Source: CAVPRW01 sp046727435 [NCBI: bacterium] (lineage in GTDB: Bacteria > Tectomicrobia > Entotheonellia > J063). From it: a DNA stretch of 19,099 bases. The position numbers and the translations under genes are program-made. Below are positions 7,421 to 13,618 of this stretch, piece after piece. The stretch covers positions 1 to 19,099 of the forward strand of contig JBKPCR010000196.1 of NCBI GenBank assembly GCA_046727435.1, given 5' to 3'. Position 1 is the stretch's first letter; each line of letters opens with the position of its first letter. The notes below the pieces were generated by a model, which made no database searches, was not told the DNA's origin, and saw only the letters and a list, made by a program, of their open reading frames with translations.

Positions 7421-8845
7421 CTAGTCCCCGCGCGCTGCTTCCTCCACCTCGCCTGTTTCCGCGCCAGCGGCGTTGCCATGGCCATTGCCGTGGCCGTTAC
7501 CATGCCAACGCTTGACGAACTCGGTGTCGACCTCATCGGCGCGGTCGAAACCCTTGCCATCATGACGATCATATGGAAATGGCATGAACTTCTTGAACTT
7601 CTCGCCGAAGCGGATGCGCGTCGGCCGTTTATCAAAATGGAAGACGTGGTCGATGGCCCTCTGCGGCTCGACGTCGATAAGCTCATAGTCACGACTCCCC
7701 AGTCCGATGAGAGCGCCGGTGTTGATCTGCGCCTCTTCGCTCAGGCCATGGATCGTGGCCGAGACATCTTCGAACTTGTGGTCGCCGGGATGATGCATGT
7801 CGTAGTCCTCAGCCGCCGAGCCGGGAATCCCGTGCGCCTGGCGGGCCGTCTCCACACACGCCATGTCGATGGCGACAGGATCGTAGCTGGCGAACACGCC
7901 CAGGTGCGGCACGATCGGCATATCGGCGAAGTTCACGCAATCGCAGCGTGGCGACACATCGATCGCCAGATTGATGAAGGCAACCTTGCCGTTCACCGCC
8001 TTGACCGTTGCTAAGCAGGCATCAGCGATGGCGGCATCGGTGGCTTCAAAGTTGGATTTCGGGATCTCAAACAGGTTGCGGGGGACCATCACGCCGATGC
8101 ACCCCAGACAGCTCGTGCACTTGGCACGATCCCAGGTGATGCTGCCGTCCTCGACCTTGAACAGATTGTATGGGCAGCAATCTTCGAGGATATTCCAGTC
8201 GGGAGTCTGATCCTTACCCTTGAAATTCTCCGGATGCCAGAGCGCCGAGTTCGCGACGCTGTATTTGGGATGTCCGCCAAGATGGACGTTATGCTTGCCG
8301 CGTTTCGACTGGGCCCCGATGCCCAGGTTCTTGATGGAGCCGCCGATGACCCCCAGAGGATGGCCTTTGAAATGTGTCAGGGTGATCAAGACGTCGGCTG
8401 CAGCGATCGCCTGCGCCACATACGCCTCTTTCAAGATGTAGCCTTCGGGGAGGTCAACGCGATAGTCGCTGGTGCCGATGAACCCATCGGCGACGATGAA
8501 GGGACAGCCCAGCGCCGCAGATGTGAAGCCGTTGCGCTCGGCCGTCATCAGGAGGTCTAGCTCTGTGGCGCGTGAGGCATGCGGTGAATACGTCAAGGTT
8601 GTGGTATCACACACGAACGGGCGCCCCCCCAACTCCTTTACTTTGTCGGCCAGGGCGCGTGGATAGACCGGCCGCAGATAAGCGGTGTTGTTGTACTCGC
8701 CACAATGAATCTTGATCGCCACGATGTCACCTGGTTTGATCAGTTGCTCGAAGCCGGCGGCATCGAATACGGTGAGCATCTTTGCCACCAGGCCCGTCTG
8801 CGGTGATTCCGAGCGCGCGTTCATATACCATACTTTCGACCCCAT
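7421..8845 (-). CDS. DUF362 domain iron-sulfur protein with a His-Gly-Asn tail
   Basis: A 474-residue DUF362-family protein. Family features are the N-terminal GDIVAIKIHCGEYNNTAYLRP (residues 39-59), the PFVCDTTTLTYSPHASR block, the central DVLITLTHFKGHPLGVIGGSIKNLGIG (residues 151-177), and a C-terminal SYDPVAIDMACVE. A partial ferredoxin motif CTSCLGC (Cys243, Cys246, Cys249) lacks the usual fourth Cys-Pro: the next residues are IGVMVPRN. Such proteins are predicted to bind an Fe-S cluster; their reaction is unknown. The last ~25 residues contain HGNGHGNGHGN followed by an acidic end, possibly a metal-binding tail. The ATG is preceded by GGGGGA about 6 bases upstream, and a sigma70-like promoter lies further upstream (8965-8993). 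The gene is separated from the downstream small gene by 214 bases. Confidence 0.88.
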   Translation of the reverse strand: MGSKVWYMNARSESPQTGLVAKMLTVFDAAGFEQLIKPGDIVAIKIHCGEYNNTAYLRPVYPRALADKVKELGGRPFVCDTTTLTYSPHASRATELDLLMTAERNGFTSAALGCPFIVADGFIGTSDYRVDLPEGYILKEAYVAQAIAAADVLITLTHFKGHPLGVIGGSIKNLGIGAQSKRGKHNVHLGGHPKYSVANSALWHPENFKGKDQTPDWNILEDCCPYNLFKVEDGSITWDRAKCTSCLGCIGVMVPRNLFEIPKSNFEATDAAIADACLATVKAVNGKVAFINLAIDVSPRCDCVNFADMPIVPHLGVFASYDPVAIDMACVETARQAHGIPGSAAEDYDMHHPGDHKFEDVSATIHGLSEEAQINTGALIGLGSRDYELIDVEPQRAIDHVFHFDKRPTRIRFGEKFKKFMPFPYDRHDGKGFDRADEVDTEFVKRWHGNGHGNGHGNAAGAETGEVEEAARGD

Positions 8846-8964
8846 ACCAGTCCCCCTTTCTGTTCCAAGGCTCCTGTGTCGTGATGCCGCAGGCCCGGAG
8901 CCACTGCATGGTGTTGCGCCATCCAGGGCATAACGTAAGATATATACGGCCAGGATTGTCCGCC

Positions 8965-8993
8965 ATGCTATCGGAAAACGCCAACGTTGTCAA
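8965..8993 (-). promoter_or_regulatory. Sigma70-like promoter for the DUF362 gene
   Basis: On the minus strand TTGACA (plus 8988-8993) is followed after exactly 17 bases by TAGCAT (plus 8965-8970). That is a perfect -35 and a 4-of-6 -10, about 120 bases upstream of the DUF362 ATG at 8845. It lies in the gap between the amidohydrolase and DUF362 genes, so DUF362 may start its own transcript. Confidence 0.5.
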
Positions 8994-8997
8994 ACGT

Positions 8998-10695
8998 TCA
9001 CCGCGCGGGCGTGGGTGTCGCTTCGTACACCGGTCGCCCGCCGACGATGGTCATGCGGATGGCGAGATCTCTGATCCTGTCTTCGGGAAGCCTCAGTAGA
9101 TCATCCTCCAGGACAACAAGATCGGCCCATTTACCTGCTTCAATCGAACCTTTTTTCTCTTCCTCGAAGGTGAGATAGGCGCCATTGAGCGTTGCCGCTC
9201 GCAGGGCTTCTTCACGCGAGACGCGCTGGTGTGGGGCGATGACCTCGCCAGTTTCGCGCTCACGACGGGCGAGGAGGACCCAGAGGGCGTGCAACAGCTC
9301 GATCGGGCTGCCATCCGTCTCAATAGTGACCGGGATGTCCCAGTCGATGAGATCGCGCATGGGGGTTACCCGGTCGATCTGCTGCCGTCCTTCGGCGGTG
9401 AGATGGCGTTTGCCGCGCTTCCAGATGTGGTTATTGGGATGGACCCCTATGACCAGGCCGAGCGCTTTCATGCGCTCGAGTTGGTGCGGCGTGGCGAATT
9501 GCAGGTGTTGGATGACATAACGCTTGTCGCGGATCCTCGCCTGGCGATCGGCTTCCTCAAAGGCGTCGAGGACCGCATCGACATTGGCGATCTGATCTGC
9601 CAGCACACACATGCGCAATTCGTTCTGGGCGGCGATGAGGGCCAACTCGCGTAATTCTGCGGGGGTAACTGGATCATGATAATGCCCCGCCCAACTTGTA
9701 TAGGGCTTGGCCTGCCGCCGTAGCTCGGCAACGGTGCGGTCGCCGCGTAGCTGAAAACACATCCCCCCCACCCGTAACCATTCATCGCCGATGCCCCCGC
9801 CGCTCGCCACTCGAGCCCAGTCCTCGATCTGTTCTCGAAATTCGCTCGCTGACTTGCTGGGAGGGGTAAACAGCAGGTGTGCTCGCACCGTCATCGCTCC
9901 CTTGGCCCACAGCCGTTTATAGGCCAGCATCAGGTCGGGATCGATACCATGGCCTTCATAGATACTGGTGGTGCCGGCGGCATTGAAGCGCTGCATCGAG
10001 AGCCGCAGTCCCTGGACGCGTTGGGCAATCGTGAACCGTGGTGTCTGTTGCAATAGGGTGAATTCAACCGTCGGCACAAAATTGTGCTCGAGGATGATGC
10101 CTGTCGGCTCGCCGTGGCCATCTTGCCGAATCTCCACCCCTTCCCAGGGAGGCTGCGTCTGGCGACTGATGCCGCAGAGCTCCAACGCCTGACTGTTCAA
10201 GACGCTGACTAGCGGCGGCCAGCCCCAATATCCCCAAATCGCTTGGATGTAGACCGGATGGTGCGGGGCGACAGCGTCGAGGTCCCAGCGCGTGGGCACA
10301 CGATTCTCGGCCAGCATCTCGGCAACATCAAAATGATACGGTGGAGTGCCGAGCGGCCCCGTCACCAGCCACTCGCCCGGTGATTTCGCGGCCACTTCGC
10401 GGGCGATGATGTCGACGACCTCACGCACCGATTGTGCTCCGGCCAACGACGGAAAGAGGTCTCTCAGGCCCTCACGGTCCATATGCGCATGCGCATCAAT
10501 CAGGCCTGGGATCACACAGGCGCCACCCAGCTCGATCACTCGTGTCTCTGGACCGATGAAAGGCTGCATCTCTGCCGAACTGCCTACGTGCAGGATGGTG
10601 TCGTCGTCGATGGCCACTGCCTCAGCGATGGTGCCGTGGCGATCCACGGTGACGATCTTGCCATGACGCAGAACCAGCGTTGCGGCTGCAGGCAT
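8998..10695 (-). CDS. YtcJ-like amidohydrolase (amidohydrolase family 3)
   Basis: A 565-residue metal-dependent hydrolase of the YtcJ-like amidohydrolase superfamily branch. The small beta-sandwich N-terminus (LVLRHGKIVTVDRHGTIAEA) leads to the metal-binding GLIDAHAHMDREG (residues about 64-76; His-x-His). A long barrel contains GIILEHNFVP, then YVIQHLQFATP with a conserved His, GVHPNNH, and ETDGSPIELLHALW near the last strand, whose Asp fits the catalytic position. It closes with GKWADLVVLEDDLL...GGRPVYE, the usual return to the sandwich. The family hydrolyses C-N bonds of amides or ureas; no substrate can be named. GGGAGGA lies 7 bases before the ATG. It is first of the minus-strand series, and the IS66 element sits about 200 bases upstream of it. 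Confidence 0.92.
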   Translation of the reverse strand: MPAAATLVLRHGKIVTVDRHGTIAEAVAIDDDTILHVGSSAEMQPFIGPETRVIELGGACVIPGLIDAHAHMDREGLRDLFPSLAGAQSVREVVDIIAREVAAKSPGEWLVTGPLGTPPYHFDVAEMLAENRVPTRWDLDAVAPHHPVYIQAIWGYWGWPPLVSVLNSQALELCGISRQTQPPWEGVEIRQDGHGEPTGIILEHNFVPTVEFTLLQQTPRFTIAQRVQGLRLSMQRFNAAGTTSIYEGHGIDPDLMLAYKRLWAKGAMTVRAHLLFTPPSKSASEFREQIEDWARVASGGGIGDEWLRVGGMCFQLRGDRTVAELRRQAKPYTSWAGHYHDPVTPAELRELALIAAQNELRMCVLADQIANVDAVLDAFEEADRQARIRDKRYVIQHLQFATPHQLERMKALGLVIGVHPNNHIWKRGKRHLTAEGRQQIDRVTPMRDLIDWDIPVTIETDGSPIELLHALWVLLARRERETGEVIAPHQRVSREEALRAATLNGAYLTFEEEKKGSIEAGKWADLVVLEDDLLRLPEDRIRDLAIRMTIVGGRPVYEATPTPAR

Positions 10696-10722
10696 GCTGA
10701 TTTCCTCCCAGTGTCTTGGTTT

Positions 10723-10893
10723 TCATCCTAGACGTATAGGTCTGGAGCTTGTGCTTGCACTCGGCTCACAGCGACCAAGCTCCCGATAGGTAGACTTTCT
10801 TCTAGTGGATTTTAGCAGCGCAATCAAGGGCTGAATGACGCCGAAATCCGGCTCAGCACGATGCAATGCAAAAGGCACATTGGAATAAATATT
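10723..10893 (-). other. Possible 56-codon open fragment ending at the IS left end
   Basis: On the minus strand the bases from the IS left boundary down to a TGA at 10723-10725 read as one open frame (NIYSNVPFALHRAEPDFG... ending RPIRLG). It could be the 3' remnant of a gene cut by the IS, but no matching 5' part is seen on the minus strand beyond the IS right end, and a frame this short can be chance. I do not recognise a family. The rest of 10696-10963 shows no other gene. Confidence 0.18.
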
Positions 10894-10914
10894 GTAGTCG
10901 TTCAGGTGGTTGAG
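10894..10914 (+). repeat. IS66 left terminal inverted repeat
   Basis: GTAGTCGTTCA followed by GGTGGTTGAG. Against the complement of the right end the first block matches at 9 of 11 positions and the second at 9 of 10, with a 4-base gap in this copy. Confidence 0.7.
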
Positions 10915-10963
10915 GCAAAAAGTCCTTGTCCCCCTATGCTCTGAGTGGTAAGGTCAGAAGCCT

Positions 10964-11335
10964 ATGGACGCTCAACCACTGTTGCCACCAGAACTATGGG
11001 AGCAGACGCCGCCAGCCGCGCAGGAGCTGATTCTGGCGCAGGCAGCGGCGCTCGCCCAGCTGCAGGCGGAAGTGGCCCAGTTGAAGATGACGTTCGAGGA
11101 ATTAGTGCAGCGACTAGGGCGCAACTCGCGCAACTCCTCCCAATCCCCCTCGGCAGATCCGCCCCAGACGACACGACCGCGCCCTACGCCTAGTGGACGC
11201 CGGCCAGGTGGACAACCAGAGCATGAGGGGCAGAGCCGAGCATTGGTCCCGATCGAGCGGGTGGATGTGGTGGTCCCGATTAGGCCCGAGCGCTGTGCCC
11301 GCTGCCAGTCCCCCTTGCATGGGGAAGACGGCTAA
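10964..11335 (+). pseudogene. tnpC: IS66 transposase, N-terminal part before an in-frame TAA
   Basis: 123 codons encoding the N-terminal part of an IS66 transposase. First comes a Leu/Gln-rich coiled coil (ILAQAAALAQLQAEVAQLKMT, about residues 23-43) leading into LVQRLGRNSRNSSQSPSADPP, the conserved 'N-S-x-N-S-S-x-P-P' segment of IS66 TnpC. A Pro/Arg-rich linker with GRRPGGQPEHEG follows, then RCARCQSPL, the first half of the zinc-binding region. The frame then meets TAA at 11333-11335 (codon 124) and continues open in exactly the same frame into the catalytic part, whose partner cysteines are CPVCG. The break is therefore a single nonsense change rather than a frameshift. Confidence 0.85.
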
Positions 11336-11368
11336 CCCCAACGGCATCAAGTAACCGAGATCCCCTCG

Positions 11369-12433
11369 GTGAAGCCGAGGGTGACCGAGTATCAGCTGCA
11401 CCGCCTGGTCTGCCCCGTATGTGGCGAAGTGACCAGGGCGGAGTGGCCTGCGGGTGTCCCCGACGGGGGCTTAGGCCCGCGCGTACAGGCCATCACCGCA
11501 TTGCGTACTGGAACCTATCATCTCTCCAAGCGCACCACCCAGACGGTGACGGAAGACCTCTTTGGCATCACAATCGGCATGGCCGCGGTCGCGAACCTGG
11601 AGCAGACGACGGCCCAGGACTTGGCTGAGCCGGTCACCGAGGCACGGACCTATGTCCGAGCACAGCCTGCGACGTATCTGGACGAGACGGGGTGGCGTGA
11701 AAGGCGGCAGCGGGCGTGGCTGTGGACGGCCGCCACCACTGGTGTCACCGTCTTGGTCGTCCGGCTGTCGTGCAGTGCCAAGGTGGCCCAGGAACACCTG
11801 GGCGAGCGGTTCTGGGGCTATCTGGTGACGGATCGCTGGAGTGCTTACACATGGTACCCGACGTGGCGACGGCAGGTGTGTGGGGTACACCTGCTGCGGG
11901 ATATCGACGCCATGATGGCACGGGGCGAACACTCCCGGGAGATCGGGGAGCCCTTGAAAGCTCAGGTGCGCCTGATGCTCCATGGGTGGCATTGGGGCCG
12001 CGATGGGACGCTCACGCATGCGAGCGTTTGCCGCGATATGTGGCCGATCCGGCGGGAGGTGGACCGCCTGCTGGACGCGGGTCAAACCGGTGGCATGCCC
12101 AAGACGGAGGGCATGTGTCCGGAGATCCTCAAGGTGCGCCAGGCCCTGTGGACGTTTGCGCGCCACGAGGGGGTGGAGCCGACGAATAACACCGCCGAGC
12201 GCGCGATCCGCCCTGGGGTGCACTGGCACAAAGGCAGCTTTGGCACCCAGAGTCCTGAAGGCTCCCGCTTTGTCGAAACGATGATGACCGTGGTGACGAC
12301 GCTCAAGCAGCAGCACCGGAATATCCTTGACGATGTCATAGCCGCGTGCAAGGCTGCCCTGCGCAACCAGCCCACGCCATCCTTGCTGCCAACCCTTGCG
12401 ACCGCCGATCAGCTGGTGCGTCACGCTGCATAG
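11369..12433 (+). CDS. tnpC: IS66 transposase, catalytic part (same frame, after internal stop)
   Basis: 354 codons with the IS66 DDE domain. The zinc-region partner LVCPVCGE is at residues 13-20. Catalytic residues are Asp105 in TYLDETGW, Asp155 in VTDRWSAY and Glu277 in PTNNTAERAIRP, all in the expected context. The C-terminal FGTQSPEGSRFVETMMTVV segment is also conserved. The GTG at 11369 is only the first possible start after the TAA at 11333. No Shine-Dalgarno site is evident, and the protein would lack the N-terminal coiled coil and half the zinc site. The undamaged gene would span 10964-12433 (489 codons). Probably an inactive remnant unless the stop is read through. The stop TAG is immediately followed by the right terminal repeat. 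Confidence 0.88.
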   Translation: MKPRVTEYQLHRLVCPVCGEVTRAEWPAGVPDGGLGPRVQAITALRTGTYHLSKRTTQTVTEDLFGITIGMAAVANLEQTTAQDLAEPVTEARTYVRAQPATYLDETGWRERRQRAWLWTAATTGVTVLVVRLSCSAKVAQEHLGERFWGYLVTDRWSAYTWYPTWRRQVCGVHLLRDIDAMMARGEHSREIGEPLKAQVRLMLHGWHWGRDGTLTHASVCRDMWPIRREVDRLLDAGQTGGMPKTEGMCPEILKVRQALWTFARHEGVEPTNNTAERAIRPGVHWHKGSFGTQSPEGSRFVETMMTVVTTLKQQHRNILDDVIAACKAALRNQPTPSLLPTLATADQLVRHAA

Positions 12434-12458
12434 CTCGACCACCCAGGTGAACGATTGC
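12434..12458 (-). repeat. IS66 right terminal inverted repeat
   Basis: Starts directly after the transposase stop and ends in gaacgattgc at 12458. It is complementary to the left end apart from four extra bases and a few substitutions. The ribosome site of the dndC-like gene begins only about 10 bases beyond it. Confidence 0.7.
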
Positions 12459-12481
12459 AAATTGGATAGAGGAACATGGAA

Positions 12482-13426
12482 ATGCCCGTCAACCTAGCCC
12501 AATCACTTATAAAAGAGCTCTCGAAATTTAGGGATGAAGAACTCGTCGCCTCCCTGCGAGAAACGACAAGAGTCCTCAAATCTGCTGTCACTAGTGGCTA
12601 CACTCATTGGATAATTGCCTTCAGCGGTGGAAAGGATAGCTCTCTTGTTACCGTCCTCGCAGTTGAACTACTACGCCGCCGGACAATAAGAAATATACAA
12701 ATTGATGTAGTGTTCAGCGATACTATGATGGAGCTGCCGCCTTTTGGAGAAAATGCTATTGCACTCATCAAGTATATCTCTGAAATCGCTGGAAGAAATA
12801 GTTTACTTCTCCGAACCCATATGGCAGCTGCCCCTATAGAGCACAGATTTTGGTTTCTCGTTCTGGGTAAAGGCTACCCTCCACCTCATAACCACTTCCG
12901 CTGGTGTACTGAAAGATTAAAAATATGGCCATCGTCACGGATAATGAAAAAATTCATAACCAAATCATCTCTAGTACTAACCGGAGTTCGATGGGGTGAG
13001 AGCGATAGCAGGACTGGACGTTTGAAAGCAGCGATGTGTACCAATGACAGCAGTGAATGTGGGCAAGGCGCTTGGTTACATAGTGATTCGGCGATGGGTC
13101 TTCCCAATTTGGCTCCTATTGTTCACTGGAGAACATGTAAGGTATGGGATTTTCTGATGTTAGCAGATGTCTGCTGGGGATGGCCTTTCAAGAGCCTTAA
13201 CAAATTATACGGAGAGAATGGAGCAACTCGGTTTGGATGTTGGATGTGTACCTTGGTAAAAGAGGATAAGGCTTTGCAGGCAGTTACACGACATTCAGAG
13301 TGGTCAAAATTCTCTGCGCTAGGCGATCTCCGCCGCAAATTCTTAGACAACGGTCGTAAAGAGGAAAATCGGATTATGCAGCCTAACGGAATGCCTGGAC
13401 GTACATCGCTAGATTTCCGCCAATAA
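12482..13426 (+). CDS. DndC-like PP-loop sulfurtransferase/ATP pyrophosphatase, truncated by in-frame TAA
   Basis: A PAPS-reductase/DndC-family protein of about 314 residues up to the stop. DndC and SspD use ATP and an Fe-S cluster in DNA phosphorothioation. Visible motifs (numbered from the ATG at 12482) are the PP-loop FSGGKDSS around residues 47-54 and VVFSDTMMELPP. FRWCTERLKIWPSSR around 139-153 contains Cys142. Then come LTGVRWGESDSRTGR, Cys186 and Cys193, IVHWRTCKVWDFL, and TRFGCWMCTLVKEDKAL with Cys253 and Cys256. The cysteines fit the DndC Fe-S pattern. The ATG at 12482 lies 8 bases after AGAGGA; an ATG at 12476 is too close to it. The frame stops at TAA but continues as a recognisable DndC tail. 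G+C is far lower than in flanking genes. It is shorter than typical DndC in the region before FGCWMC, so it is a DndC-like relative rather than a canonical one. Confidence 0.85.
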   Translation: MPVNLAQSLIKELSKFRDEELVASLRETTRVLKSAVTSGYTHWIIAFSGGKDSSLVTVLAVELLRRRTIRNIQIDVVFSDTMMELPPFGENAIALIKYISEIAGRNSLLLRTHMAAAPIEHRFWFLVLGKGYPPPHNHFRWCTERLKIWPSSRIMKKFITKSSLVLTGVRWGESDSRTGRLKAAMCTNDSSECGQGAWLHSDSAMGLPNLAPIVHWRTCKVWDFLMLADVCWGWPFKSLNKLYGENGATRFGCWMCTLVKEDKALQAVTRHSEWSKFSALGDLRRKFLDNGRKEENRIMQPNGMPGRTSLDFRQ

Positions 13427-13594
13427 ATGCTGAACGAATTGTTAGAAGCGCAGGAGCGTCTTGGCACACAGTTGATATCTGTAGAAGAGGTGAAAGCGAT
13501 ACAAGCTTACTGGCAAATAAAACGTCGCATGGGTACACCCTATACTCCCGAGTGCAAATTTTGGCGATGGCAACCCAGTACGTTTGAATGTTGA
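13427..13594 (+). pseudogene. Detached C-terminal tail of the DndC-like gene
   Basis: Directly after the TAA at 13424-13426, and in the same frame, ATG opens a 55-codon frame. It reads MLNELLEAQERLG, then LISVEEVKAIQAYWQIKRR, and ends at TGA. This matches the DndC C-terminus, where a 'L-E-F-R-x-x-L-L-x-x-L-L-E-A-Q' helix is followed by 'L-I-x-x-E-E-L-x-x-I-x-x-x-W'. The residues before the stop are TSLDFRQ, the expected start of that helix, so the stop falls inside a conserved element. The TAAATG junction would allow termination-reinitiation, giving a split protein. Otherwise it is a dead remnant. Confidence 0.7.
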
Positions 13595-13618
13595 TACTAC
13601 CACGGACAGGAGTTTACC

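Larger units (their letters stand above)
10894..12458 (+). mobile_element. IS66-family insertion sequence, tnpC-only (ISBst12-like) type
   Basis: A compact element of about 1565 bases with a single IS66-type transposase frame and no tnpA or tnpB, as in the ISBst12 subgroup. The ends are imperfect inverted repeats. The left end begins GTAGTCGTTCA and continues GGTGGTTGAG (10894-10914). The complement of the right end reads GCAATCGTTCA, then an extra CCTG, then GGTGGTCGAG (12434-12458). The transposase stop codon abuts the right repeat. No clear 8-base target duplication is seen (left flank taaatatt, right flank aaattgga). Loss or rearrangement after insertion is possible, or the ends may be off by a base or two. 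The transposase frame is interrupted, so the copy is probably not self-mobile. Confidence 0.85.

Noticed and set aside
8727-8993. Minus-strand 88-codon frame covering the DUF362 leader and start
   Set aside because: It overlaps the DUF362 5' end in another frame, its start has no good ribosome site, and its first bases overlap the predicted promoter.
11471-12460. Long minus-strand open frame (329 codons) opposite the IS66 transposase
   Set aside because: The plus strand carries clear DDE motifs over the same bases; the antisense frame is a by-product of high G+C codon use and resembles no family.
10886-12466. Target-site duplication around the IS66 element
   Set aside because: The flanking octamers (taaatatt and aaattgga) do not match; shifting the ends by one or two bases does not give a convincing duplication.
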